Source of the DNA: Hyphomicrobiales bacterium
GTDB lineage: Bacteria > Pseudomonadota > Alphaproteobacteria > Rhizobiales > Beijerinckiaceae
NCBI GenBank assembly: GCA_028868735.1
Contig: JAGWTW010000010.1
Location: 1 to 57,089 of the forward strand
Length of the DNA: 57,089 nucleotides
Direction: 5' to 3'
The position numbers and the translations under genes were made by a program. The notes under the pieces were generated by a model that saw nothing but the letters and a program-made list of their open reading frames with translations, did not search any database and was not told the DNA's origin. This document shows, piece after piece, positions 34,852 through 43,301 of the stretch (its first letter is position 1; each line of letters starts with the position of its first letter).

Positions 34852-35895
34852 ATGAGCTTCGACATTGCGGCGATCCTGGCTGTCGACGGCGTTTCGAACG
34901 GCGCGATCTATGCGCTGGTGGCGATCGGGACCGTGCTCCTGTTCTCAGTCACGCGCGTCATGTTCGTGCCGTTTGGCGATCTGGCGGCTTTCACGGCGCT
35001 CACCCTCGCCGCGCTCGACGGCGGCAAGCGGCCGGGCACGGTTGCTCTGGTCGCCATTCTCGCCGCGCTCGCGTTCTCGATGGAAGCCTTCGCGCTCCTG
35101 CGGGCGGGGCGGCGGCGTGATCTGCCGAAGGCTGCGCTCTATTATCTACTGGTTCCTGGCGTGCTCGCGGCGATCGTCGGGGTCGCAGCGCCGCTGCATC
35201 CGCCGTTGCCGGTACGGCTGCTGCTCGCATTGATGGCGGTGACGCCGATCGCGCCGCTCCTCGACCGCATCGTCTTCCGCCCCGTCGCTGATGCGCCGGT
35301 GTTGCTGCTTCTCATCATCGCGGTCGCGCTGCATTTCGCGCTGGTCGGCCTCGGCCTCCTGTTCTTCGGGCCCGAAGGCGTGCGCACCGAACCGCTCACA
35401 TCGGGATCCCTCGAGATTTTCGGGACGACGATCTCCGGCCAGACCGTGCTCATCGTCGTCGCCGCGCTCGCCCTGTCCGGTCTTCTGTACGTTTGCTTCG
35501 ACTACACGCTGGTCGGCAAGGCGTTGCGCGCAGTCTCCTCCAATCGCACCGGCGCCCGGCTGATGGGGATCAGGCCGGCGCGCGCCGGCGCGATCGCCTA
35601 CATTCTCGGATCGGTGCTGGCCGGCGTGTCGGGAATTCTGATCGCGCCGGTCAACACGATCTTCTACGATTCGGGCTTCCTGATCGGGCTGAAGGCTTTC
35701 GTCGGCGCGATCATCGGCGGCCTCTACTCTTATCCCGGCGCAGCGCTCGGCGCCCTCTTCGTCGGCCTGCTCGAAAGCTTCGCATCGTTCGAGAGCAGCT
35801 CGTTAAAAGACGTGATCGTTTTTTCATTGCTGGTGCCGATCCTCATGTGGCGCTCGATCGCGTCCCTCCACCTCGAGGAAGACGACGAAGAATGA
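34852..35895 (+). CDS. livH: LIV-type ABC transporter permease, LivH-like
   Basis: First inner-membrane permease of the importer, 347 residues, about eight spans. Characteristic segments are DGVSNGAIYALVAIGTVLLF at the N-terminus, the LRAVSSNRTGARLMGI loop that contacts the ATPase, and the GLKAFVGAIIGGL signature. It is somewhat longer than the usual 290-300 residues because of an added pair of hydrophobic segments around residues 50-110. The stop overlaps the next start by ATGA. Confidence 0.88.
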   Translation: MSFDIAAILAVDGVSNGAIYALVAIGTVLLFSVTRVMFVPFGDLAAFTALTLAALDGGKRPGTVALVAILAALAFSMEAFALLRAGRRRDLPKAALYYLLVPGVLAAIVGVAAPLHPPLPVRLLLALMAVTPIAPLLDRIVFRPVADAPVLLLLIIAVALHFALVGLGLLFFGPEGVRTEPLTSGSLEIFGTTISGQTVLIVVAALALSGLLYVCFDYTLVGKALRAVSSNRTGARLMGIRPARAGAIAYILGSVLAGVSGILIAPVNTIFYDSGFLIGLKAFVGAIIGGLYSYPGAALGALFVGLLESFASFESSSLKDVIVFSLLVPILMWRSIASLHLEEDDEE

Positions 35896-37661
35896 CGCGC
35901 CGTCGCAAAAGCATCGCCGGCGTCCTCGCCCTCGTCGCGCTCGCGGCGGCGCCGCTTTTCTTGTCGTCCTTCACGATCAGCCTGCTGGACTATATCGGCG
36001 TCTATGCGCTGGTAGCGATCGGACTCGCCCTGCTGACGGGCGTCGGCGGCATTGTGTCCTTTGGGCAGGCCGCGTTCGTCGGCGTCGGCGCCTATGCGAC
36101 CGCCTGGGCGAGCGCGCTCGCCGGCTATTCGCCCTGGGTCGGACTTGCGCTTGCGATCGTGCTTACCTGCGGCGTCGCGGCGGTCCTCGGCGCAACGACG
36201 CTTCGTCTGCAAGGTCATTTCCTTTCGCTCAGCACGCTTGCGTGGGGGCTTGCAATCGGATTCCTGTTCGGAAATGTCGAAGGCCTCGGCAATTTCAGCG
36301 GAATTTCGTCAATTCCGCCGATCCGGATCGGTTCGCTCGCGCTCACCGAAAGCGCGCAGATCTATTATCTGATCTGGGGCGTCGTCGCCGCTTCGCTGGT
36401 CGCGCTTTCCAATCTTCTCAATTCGCGCGCCGGCCGCGCCATCCGCGCCCTGCGCGGCGGCAACGTGCTGGTCGAGAGCCTGGGGATCGATTCGTTCCGG
36501 ACGAAACTCGCCGCCTTTGTCATCGCCGCGCTTCTTGCAGCGCTGTCGGGCTGGCTCTATGCGCACATGAGCCGCTTCGTCAGTCCGGCCACGTTCGACG
36601 CTGGCATGGGCATCGAATATCTGATGATGGCGATGGTCGGCGGGCAGGGCAGCCTGATCGGCGGGGTCGTCGGCGCCTCTATCATCACCTTTCTCAAGAA
36701 CAGCATTCAGGACTACCTTCCGCTGATCTCGCCCGGCGCGTCGGGACAACTCGAGGTCGTGGCCTTCTCTGCGATCTTCATCCTGTTTCTGCAGCGCGCC
36801 CGCCGCGGCATCGTTCCCTACATCGTCGACCGCCTGCCGAAAGCCTCGGAACCGGTCGACGAGAGCGCAGCCGATCTGCCGAAGCGCCGGCAACCGCCGG
36901 CCGGCCGAACGATCCTCAGCGTCGATCAGGTTGTGCGCCGCTTCGGCGGCCTTACCGCTGTCAATCTCGTGTCGTTCGAGGTGCGCGCCGCCGAAATTCT
37001 GGGATTGATCGGCCCCAACGGCGCAGGCAAAAGCACGATGTTCAATCTGTGCACCGGCGCGCTGCCAATGGACAGCGGCGCGATCGCATTCGCCGGCGAG
37101 CCGATTCGCCGGATGCCGCAGCGCGCGATCGCCCGGGCCGGCGTTTCCCGCACGTTTCAGCACGTGAAGCTTCGGCCGCGCATGAGCGTGATCGACAATG
37201 TCCTGCTCGGCGCGCACACCCGCACGAAAGCGGGGATCGCGGCCGGCATGCTGCGGCTCGATCGCAGCGAGGAAGCAAGCGCGCGAAAAGAGGCTCAGGC
37301 GCAGTTGCAGCGCGTCGGCCTCGGCGATGTCCTCTTCGAGGAGGCCGGCAATCTGCCGCTCGGCAAGCAGCGCCTTGTCGAGATCGCGCGCGCCTTGGCC
37401 GCAGATCCTGTCCTGCTGGTGCTCGACGAGCCGGCCGCAGGCTTGCGGCGCAACGAAAAGATGGCGCTTGCCGAACTCTTGCGCAGCCTGCGTGCGGACG
37501 GGTTGACGATCCTACTGGTCGAACACGACATGGAGTTCGTCATGTCGCTGGTCGATCGTATCGTCGTCATGGATTTCGGTTCGAAGCTGTGCGAAGGCCT
37601 GCCCGCTGAAATCCGGGCCGATCCGCGCGTGCAGGAAGCCTATCTCGGAAGCCTCGCATGA
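35892..37661 (+). CDS. LivM-LivG fusion: permease joined to ATP-binding subunit
   Basis: A single 589-residue protein combining the second permease and one ATPase of a LIV importer. Residues 1-315 are LivM-like ([29 protein letters not shown] segment; [15 protein letters not shown]). A linker of about 25 residues follows, then a LivG-type ATPase (about 340-589). The ATPase has Walker A GPNGAGKS (374-381) and a Walker B ending LDEP. The ABC signature, usually LSYGQ, reads LPLGKQ (488-493), as in other fused LivMG proteins. The frame is continuous, so this is a true fusion. Coupled to both neighbours by ATGA overlaps. Confidence 0.9.
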   Translation: MTRRRKSIAGVLALVALAAAPLFLSSFTISLLDYIGVYALVAIGLALLTGVGGIVSFGQAAFVGVGAYATAWASALAGYSPWVGLALAIVLTCGVAAVLGATTLRLQGHFLSLSTLAWGLAIGFLFGNVEGLGNFSGISSIPPIRIGSLALTESAQIYYLIWGVVAASLVALSNLLNSRAGRAIRALRGGNVLVESLGIDSFRTKLAAFVIAALLAALSGWLYAHMSRFVSPATFDAGMGIEYLMMAMVGGQGSLIGGVVGASIITFLKNSIQDYLPLISPGASGQLEVVAFSAIFILFLQRARRGIVPYIVDRLPKASEPVDESAADLPKRRQPPAGRTILSVDQVVRRFGGLTAVNLVSFEVRAAEILGLIGPNGAGKSTMFNLCTGALPMDSGAIAFAGEPIRRMPQRAIARAGVSRTFQHVKLRPRMSVIDNVLLGAHTRTKAGIAAGMLRLDRSEEASARKEAQAQLQRVGLGDVLFEEAGNLPLGKQRLVEIARALAADPVLLVLDEPAAGLRRNEKMALAELLRSLRADGLTILLVEHDMEFVMSLVDRIVVMDFGSKLCEGLPAEIRADPRVQEAYLGSLA

Positions 37662-38371
37662 ACGCCATGCTCTCGCTCGAGAACGTCAGCGTCAGCTACG
37701 GCCATATCGAGGCCGTGCGCGACGTCTCCCTCAGCGTTGCGCCCGGACAGATCGTCACCATCATCGGACCGAACGGCGCCGGCAAGACGACGCTGATGAT
37801 GGCGGCCATGGGGCTTTTGCCGTCGAGCGGAACGATGCGTTTCGAAGGCGTCGACCTCGAGGGCGTCGAGGTCGAACGACGTGTCGAGATGGGCATGTGT
37901 CTCGTGCCGGAGCGGCGCGAACTTTTCCATGACATGAGCGTCGGCGACAATCTGCTGCTCGGCGCATTCAGCCGACGCGATCGAGGGTCCGTGCAGGACG
38001 ACATCGAAGATGTCTTTCAACGCTTCCCGCGTCTCAGGGAGCGGCGCCGGCAGGCGGCCGGAACATTGTCCGGCGGCGAGCGTCAGATGCTGGCGCTCGG
38101 CCGCGCGCTGATGGCTAAACCGCGCCTGCTGATTCTCGATGAGCCGAGCCTCGGGCTCGCGCCGCTGATCGTGCGCGAAATTTTCCGCATCATCGCCTCG
38201 TTACGCAGCCTCGGCATTTCGATCCTTCTGGTGGAACAGAATGCGCGGGCGGCGCTGGAGACCGCCGATATCGGTTATGTTCTGGAGACCGGCCAGATCT
38301 CGCAAAGCGGCGCGTCTGCCGATCTCGCCGACGACCCCGGCCTGATCGCTGCCTATCTCGGCGGGCGCTGA
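37658..38371 (+). CDS. livF: LIV-type ABC transporter ATP-binding protein, LivF-like
   Basis: The second ATPase of the importer, 237 residues, normal LivF length. Walker A is GPNGAGKT (about residue 38), the signature is LSGGERQM, Walker B is LLILDEPSLGLAP, and the H-loop region is replaced by LLVEQNARAAL as usual for LivF. The segment VPERRELFHDMSVGDNL also matches LivF. It completes a substrate-binding protein, LivH, LivMG and LivF set, so the importer looks whole. Convergent with the 3-hydroxyacyl-CoA dehydrogenase gene two bases beyond. Confidence 0.92.
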   Translation: MNAMLSLENVSVSYGHIEAVRDVSLSVAPGQIVTIIGPNGAGKTTLMMAAMGLLPSSGTMRFEGVDLEGVEVERRVEMGMCLVPERRELFHDMSVGDNLLLGAFSRRDRGSVQDDIEDVFQRFPRLRERRRQAAGTLSGGERQMLALGRALMAKPRLLILDEPSLGLAPLIVREIFRIIASLRSLGISILLVEQNARAALETADIGYVLETGQISQSGASADLADDPGLIAAYLGGR

Positions 38372-38373
38372 CC

Positions 38374-39351
38374 TCACAAGACCGGCGAGCGCGCAAGTCC
38401 GAGGCGGCGCAGCGAGTCGGCGAAGGCCGCGAGACGCTTCTCGCGATAGGATTCGACGTCGACGCCGTCGTAATTCAGGAAACCCTGTCGCGTCTTCAGA
38501 CCGATCCGGCCTTCTTTCATGTTGGTCTCGATGATCTGCGGCGCGGCGTAGCGATCGTGGCCGAGCGCCTCGGTCATGTAGCGGCTCGTGTAATACAGAA
38601 TATCGCCGCCGCCCCAGTCGATGAATTCGAGCAGGCCGAGAATGGCGAAACGAAATCCGAAGCCATAGATGACCGCCTTGTCGATGTCCTCGGCGCTCGC
38701 GACGCCTTCCTCGACCATGCGCGCCGCTTCGTTCATCGCCATGCCCTGGATGCGCGGTACGATATAGCCGGGGCTCGCGCCGCAGACGACCGGAACCTTG
38801 CCGACGCCTTCGAGCATGGACCTGATCTGCTGCGTCGTCTCGGGGCTGGTCCGGCGTCCGACCGACAATTCGACGAGCGGGACGAGATAAGCCGGATTGA
38901 GCCAGTGCGCATTGATGAAACGCGCGGGATCGACAACCGCATCCGACAGATCGTCGACGAGGATCGTCGACGTGGTCGACGCGATGATGGCGTCGGAGCG
39001 GGCCATGCGCGAGGCCTCCTTCAACGCCTGTCGCTTGACGGCGAGCACTTCCGGCAGCGCTTCGAAAATATATTCGCAATCCCCGAAGGTTTCGGCCGCC
39101 CGCGCGAGCGGCAGGATGGAAATTCGCGCCGTCAGGCGATCGACGTGCGCTGTCTCCATCAGGCCGATCCTGCAGAGCATATGCAATGTCGAAACGATCT
39201 CGTCTCTCGCCTCGGCCGCCAGCTTTTCGAATTCAGGCGCGGGTCTCTCCTTGAAATCGACGACGGCGACATTCGCGCCTGCATAGGCGAAAACGACCGC
39301 GAGGCCGCGCCCCATGCGGCCGGCCCCCAATGTCGCGATGCGCATGCTCAT
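38374..39351 (-). CDS. 3-hydroxyacyl-CoA dehydrogenase, NAD-dependent
   Basis: A 325-residue enzyme of the 3-hydroxybutyryl-CoA dehydrogenase type, oxidising an L-3-hydroxyacyl-CoA to the 3-oxo form. The NAD loop is LGAGRMGRG (residues 8-16). A catalytic His lies in RFINAHWLNPAYLVPLVEL with a Glu pair, and NASTTSTI-type Ser residues line the site (IIASTTSTI). The C-terminal domain has IDKAVIYGFGFR and GLKTRQGFLNYDG. It overlaps the octopine-dehydrogenase-like gene (ATGA), and the pair forms its own minus-strand unit next to the importer. Confidence 0.87.
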   Translation of the reverse strand: MSMRIATLGAGRMGRGLAVVFAYAGANVAVVDFKERPAPEFEKLAAEARDEIVSTLHMLCRIGLMETAHVDRLTARISILPLARAAETFGDCEYIFEALPEVLAVKRQALKEASRMARSDAIIASTTSTILVDDLSDAVVDPARFINAHWLNPAYLVPLVELSVGRRTSPETTQQIRSMLEGVGKVPVVCGASPGYIVPRIQGMAMNEAARMVEEGVASAEDIDKAVIYGFGFRFAILGLLEFIDWGGGDILYYTSRYMTEALGHDRYAAPQIIETNMKEGRIGLKTRQGFLNYDGVDVESYREKRLAAFADSLRRLGLARSPVL

Positions 39352-40430
39352 GCGAAACCCTTGTCCAGCAATACCTGCAATTCCGCCTTGCTCATCGCGC
39401 CGAGCCCGAGCGTCTCGCGCGTGCGGCCGGTCTTCGCGAAATCCTCGCCGACGATCGCCGACCCGACCGACAGGAAGGACCGCGCAAGCGGCGTCGGCGC
39501 GCCGGCGAGTTCGCCCATGGAAACGAGAAACGAGAGGCCGATCTTCACGTCTTCAAGCATGTAGCGGTGTCGCGTGAGCACGATGCGCTCGCGCCAGTCG
39601 CCGGAATCGGTCAGCGTGTCGTGCGAATCTGTTTCGTACATCCACTGGCGCCTGGCGTAATGATCCGCGAGCGGGAAGTGCGGCGGCCCGTACCCGAACG
39701 CCTCGCGCACCGCTATGCGTTCGGCGTCGAGCTGATCGGTGACGCGGCGGATCGCGGGCTGCGTGCCCTCCTTGTGGATGTCCCAACGCTCGAAATGTTC
39801 GATCGGGCCCGCATTCATCGTGATCAGCGGCGGGTGAATGACAGGACCTGCGTTCATGAGCGCGCCGGACAGGGCGTCGCCGCACGGCAAGATCGCGCCC
39901 GGAAAGGCGCGCCCGATCACATCGAGCGCATACGCGGCCTTGACCCGCGGGAAGACGCCTGTCGGCAGGCGCACGCCGCGCCCGGAAATGCGAATGTCGT
40001 AAGGGCCCTGCTTGCGCGCGAGCCACGGCAATGTGCCGGTTTCGGCGAAGCAGACGTCGCGGACGCCCGCTTCGTGACAGGCGCGTGCAAAAATATAAGA
40101 GCCGAAGGTGCCGGGCGGCAGGAAAACGACCTGCCCCGGCCGCAGGCAGCGCGCAAGCGCGGCCGCGATCTCGCCCTGCGCGAAGGCAGGCGTCGGGCAG
40201 ATCGTCAGTTGCGCGTCGGCGAGCGCTTCCGCCAGATCCGATGTGACGAGCGCGAGTTTGGCTGCGCGCCGCCCTTTGCCGTCGACGAGCGTGATCGAAC
40301 CGCCCGCAGCCCTGTGATCGTCGGCGGCTGCGCGATCGCGTCGCCAGAGTCGCACGTCATGGCCCGCCAGCGTGAGGTCGGCCGCAGCCGCAAAGGATCC
40401 GTTACCGCCGCCGAGAACTGCGATCTGCAT
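39348..40430 (-). CDS. Octopine/nopaline dehydrogenase family NAD(P)-dependent oxidoreductase
   Basis: A 360-residue opine-dehydrogenase-like protein. The N-terminal Rossmann loop is LGGGNGSFAAAADL (residues 6-19). The C-terminal octopine dehydrogenase domain contains GPVIHPPLITMNAGP, then FERWDIHKEGTQPAIRRV. Family members reductively join an amino acid and an oxoacid, or act on 2-hydroxyacid-type compounds. The substrate here is unknown, and the proposed auxin route does not need it. It is co-transcribed with the 3-hydroxyacyl-CoA dehydrogenase gene and divergent from the first marR gene. Confidence 0.84.
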   Translation of the reverse strand: MQIAVLGGGNGSFAAAADLTLAGHDVRLWRRDRAAADDHRAAGGSITLVDGKGRRAAKLALVTSDLAEALADAQLTICPTPAFAQGEIAAALARCLRPGQVVFLPPGTFGSYIFARACHEAGVRDVCFAETGTLPWLARKQGPYDIRISGRGVRLPTGVFPRVKAAYALDVIGRAFPGAILPCGDALSGALMNAGPVIHPPLITMNAGPIEHFERWDIHKEGTQPAIRRVTDQLDAERIAVREAFGYGPPHFPLADHYARRQWMYETDSHDTLTDSGDWRERIVLTRHRYMLEDVKIGLSFLVSMGELAGAPTPLARSFLSVGSAIVGEDFAKTGRTRETLGLGAMSKAELQVLLDKGFA

Positions 40431-40705
40431 GGATGACGCCCCGAGTACATGCGCGGCGCGGCGGCCGCATCTCTTCCGGTTTGAAATAATTCCAGCCTCT
40501 CATGTTAGCGACGCCGTCGGCGAGGACAAGCTTCCAATTGCTGTTACGCGGCGGTTTGCGTCATGCCAGGCCGAACGTGCGAAATCGCCGACGCTTGACG
40601 CGAAGCTTCTGAGGAAGCAATTTGTTCAAGCATTGAATTATTTGGCTCCGGCATTCCGTCGCGCGTCGAAGCGCGCATCGGCCGGAGGGCAGGGCTCGCT
40701 TCGAC
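40431..40705. promoter_or_regulatory. Divergent control region with inverted repeat TTCAA-GCA-TTGAA
   Basis: No gene is seen here. A perfect inverted repeat TTCAA (40625-40629), GCA, TTGAA (40633-40637) lies in an A+T-rich patch 68 bases before the marR start. This is the size and place expected for a MarR operator used in autoregulation. The region also separates marR from the divergent dehydrogenase pair. Confidence 0.4.
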
Positions 40706-41254
40706 ATGGACGACAGAATCGACGCGACGGACGATTCTTCCGAAGTCTCTCAGGCGGAGGTCCAGCTCGATCTGCGGCTCTGGCTGAAGATGCTCGCCTG
40801 CACGACGCTCATCAGCGCGCAATTGCGACGCCAATTTCGCGACCAATTCGACTTCACATTGCCGCGTTTCGACATGCTGGCGCAGCTCGACCGCGAACCG
40901 GGCGGCCTCGTTCTGACAGAACTCTCCAAGCGCTTGATGGTGTCGCCGGGCAATGTGACGCCGGTCATGAATCGCCTTCTGGAAGAAGGCTACATCACGC
41001 GCTCGACATCGAGTCTCGACCGCAGGGTGCAGATCGTCTGCCTCACAGCTGAAGGCCGCAAGAAATTTCGTCGCATGGCGCGAAAGCACGGGCAATGGGT
41101 CAGGAATATGCTCGGCGGGCTCGATCTGGACGAGCGAAAGGGCCTCAACACGCTGCTCGATCGTCTGAAGACGAGCCTGCGCGAAGACGCAGTCTTTGAA
41201 GAGCCGGAAAACGGAGCGGAGCGACGGCGTGGCCAATCGCAGGGCGCAAACTAG
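40706..41254 (+). CDS. MarR-family transcriptional regulator (copy 1)
   Basis: A 182-residue winged-helix regulator. The dimerisation helix begins LDLRLWLKMLACTTLISAQLRR with a FTLPRFDMLAQLDREPGG core. The recognition helix region is LSKRLMVSPGNVTPVMNRL and the wing STSSLDRRVQIVCLTAEG. It closely resembles the third MarR of the window (47043-47618) in the LRLWL, RFDxLAQLD and SRRLMV segments, so the two probably diverged from one ancestor. MarR proteins of catabolic islands usually repress until an aromatic acid or its CoA ester binds. It is convergent with marR copy 2 and shares stop-codon bases with it. Confidence 0.87.
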   Translation: MDDRIDATDDSSEVSQAEVQLDLRLWLKMLACTTLISAQLRRQFRDQFDFTLPRFDMLAQLDREPGGLVLTELSKRLMVSPGNVTPVMNRLLEEGYITRSTSSLDRRVQIVCLTAEGRKKFRRMARKHGQWVRNMLGGLDLDERKGLNTLLDRLKTSLREDAVFEEPENGAERRRGQSQGAN

Positions 41255-41751
41255 AGCGGATGCTTGCGGACATTGTCGATCATGCGCGAGAGCACAGCGG
41301 CGCAGAGCCTGATCTCGTCGGGCTTCACGCCTTCGACCAGCCGCTCGTAATTGCGTTCGACTACGGGCCAGATGCGACGCAGAAGAATTTCTCCGTGCGG
41401 CGTCATGCTGACCTCGCGGCGGCGCTGGTCGGCTTCGCCGAGTTCGCGCGTGACGAGGCCCGCCGACAGGAGCGCGTCGATCGTCCGGCTCGCAGTTGAT
41501 TGCTCGATCACCGCGAGCACGGAAATGTCGTTGACGGTCAGCTTTCCGTAGATGTGCAAGACGGACAACGTGCGCAGCGCGGCGTTGTTCAAACCGTGCT
41601 CTGCGAGCAGCTTGTTCTGATCGGCGCCGAGGCGGTTCGACAGCCGATTGACGAGATAGGGAATATAGGCGCGCAAATCCTCCTGCGTCTCGAGCGGTTC
41701 GCCTTTCCTGCGCAGGGCGGGCGGCGCGACCTTCGATCGGCCGGCGCTCAC
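41251..41751 (-). CDS. MarR-family transcriptional regulator (copy 2)
   Basis: A 166-residue MarR protein of a different subtype from the other two. Its core is IPYLVNRLSNRLGADQNKLLAEHGL, then LRTLSVLHIYGKLTVNDIS. The recognition helix is EQSTASRTIDALL and the wing DQRRREVSMTPHG. The start is GTG at 41751, overlapping the iorB stop (GTGA), which couples it to iorA-iorB. That placement suggests it senses the oxoacid or acyl-CoA handled by the Ior enzyme. Its TAG stop overlaps the TAG of marR copy 1 within the bases CTAG. Confidence 0.85.
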   Translation of the reverse strand: MSAGRSKVAPPALRRKGEPLETQEDLRAYIPYLVNRLSNRLGADQNKLLAEHGLNNAALRTLSVLHIYGKLTVNDISVLAVIEQSTASRTIDALLSAGLVTRELGEADQRRREVSMTPHGEILLRRIWPVVERNYERLVEGVKPDEIRLCAAVLSRMIDNVRKHPL

Positions 41752-43301
41752 GCGAACGTTCCGATCGTCTTGACGGCGCCGTCGAGCGCTTCGCCCGAGG
41801 CGTCCTTGATCGCCGCCTCGCGCAACCGGCGCGCCCAGTCGGCCGCATCCTCGCGCAGCTCGATTTGCGAGATCGCCCGCAAAACGCGATCGTATTTCGA
41901 CAGGCCGCGCGCGTGCGTATCCGAATAGCCCTTGATCAGGCGTCGGCACTTGAGGATCTCGACGCCGAGATCGTAGTTGCGGCTGACAGCGTTGATCGCG
42001 CGCTCGATCCAGGCGTCGCGATGTGCGGTTTCGGTCGCGTGGCGCAACGAACGCCGCCGCGCGCCGCGCAGGCCGCCGATGGCGTAGAGCGTGAGAAAGC
42101 CGCCGATCGAATAGGTCTTCACGCGCCTGCCCTTGTTGACGCGCCGGTCGATCCAGCCGAGCAATGCCGGCCGCGCGACGATCCGCCTTGCCCAATCCGC
42201 CGGCAGCGCGCCGACGAGTTCCTCGGCGCGCGGGTGAAAATATTCGGTCGTCTGCAGGACCTGCTCGCCGGACAGGCGCACTTCCTTTTCGACGCGAACG
42301 CGGCGGCTCGCCCGCGTCTTCAGATCGGCGACGCGGATAATGTCGTCGTAGACCATGGCGTTTGCGAGATATTTCGCCGCCTCGGTCGAAAAGCGCCATT
42401 GCCGCGTCGCGCCGCCTGCGGCCCCGTCGGCGTCGGCGAAGCGGCGAAGGAGATCGATATATTCCGCGCCGTAGGCGAGGTCCTGGAAATCCACGACCTT
42501 GAGAAGGCCCGCGCGCGCCATTGCAAGCGCATCGGCCGGAAGTTCGCCGTCGAGGCGCGCGAGCAGGGGCTGAAGCCGCGCGTCGCCGGACGCGGGCGCT
42601 GCCGCCTTTTCGAGCGCCGTGCCGCGCTCATGACGTTCCGGCGAAGCAGCGCGTTCGAAGGCCGCCTCGAACGCCTTGAGGCTCGCAGCCGCGCCGCCGC
42701 CGCTCGCGTTGACGATCGCGCGGAAGGCGTCCGCGGGAAACGGCATGGCGGCCGAGCTCGACAGCGCTCCGAACAGGGCGGACGAAATCACGGTGCCGCT
42801 CGCCGTGGCGATTCGATCCATATCGAAAACGATTTCGCGGCGCGCGGCGACGCCGATCGCGGCGCCGACCGCGCCCGCATCCGCGATCCCGTCGGCCGGC
42901 GCGATCTTTTCCGAAACGGCGAAGGCGCGATGATCCGACGCGATCAGGGTGGTCTTGTCGGGCGAGACCATGCCGCGCAAGATCGAACGGCCCGCCTCCA
43001 TGAATTCGGCGGCGATGACGATATCGACATCGCCCGGCGTCGGCATCATGGCGAGCACGGGCTTGCGGCCGTTCAGCGGCGGCATGGTTTCTATGTAGTA
43101 GACCGTGGCGCCGGTGCGCTGCGCGACGCCCGGCACCGACGTCGATTGCGCGACCCATCCCTGCGCTTCGGCGAGCGCGACGATCCAGTCGCTGAGCACG
43201 CCGCCGCCCTGTCCGCCCATGGCCAGAATGGCGATGGAGATCGGCCGTTCGGTCGCAGCGCCCGCGGGCGCAAGCGGAAGGCGCAGGGCTTGCTCGTTCA
43301 T
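41748..43301 (-). CDS. iorB: Indolepyruvate-ferredoxin-oxidoreductase-type beta subunit with long C-terminal domain
   Basis: A 517-residue IorB. The N-terminal 200 residues are the pyruvate:ferredoxin-oxidoreductase gamma-type domain (AILAMGGQGGGVLSDWIV, residues 25-42; SVPGVAQRTGATVYYIE). The remaining 300 residues match the extra domain (DUF6537-like) of aerobic proteobacterial homologues, absent from the roughly 200-residue archaeal IorB. It overlaps iorA by ATGA and marR copy 2 by GTGA. With IorA it should convert an aryl-2-oxoacid to the aryl acyl-CoA. Isatinate or indolepyruvate are the candidates. Confidence 0.88.
   Translation of the reverse strand: MNEQALRLPLAPAGAATERPISIAILAMGGQGGGVLSDWIVALAEAQGWVAQSTSVPGVAQRTGATVYYIETMPPLNGRKPVLAMMPTPGDVDIVIAAEFMEAGRSILRGMVSPDKTTLIASDHRAFAVSEKIAPADGIADAGAVGAAIGVAARREIVFDMDRIATASGTVISSALFGALSSSAAMPFPADAFRAIVNASGGGAAASLKAFEAAFERAASPERHERGTALEKAAAPASGDARLQPLLARLDGELPADALAMARAGLLKVVDFQDLAYGAEYIDLLRRFADADGAAGGATRQWRFSTEAAKYLANAMVYDDIIRVADLKTRASRRVRVEKEVRLSGEQVLQTTEYFHPRAEELVGALPADWARRIVARPALLGWIDRRVNKGRRVKTYSIGGFLTLYAIGGLRGARRRSLRHATETAHRDAWIERAINAVSRNYDLGVEILKCRRLIKGYSDTHARGLSKYDRVLRAISQIELREDAADWARRLREAAIKDASGEALDGAVKTIGTFA

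Noticed and set aside
35493..35891. N-terminal extension of the LivM-LivG frame into livH
   Set aside because: The extension is Arg-rich shadow sequence of livH; the ATG at 35892 begins with a normal membrane span and overlaps the livH stop as ATGA.
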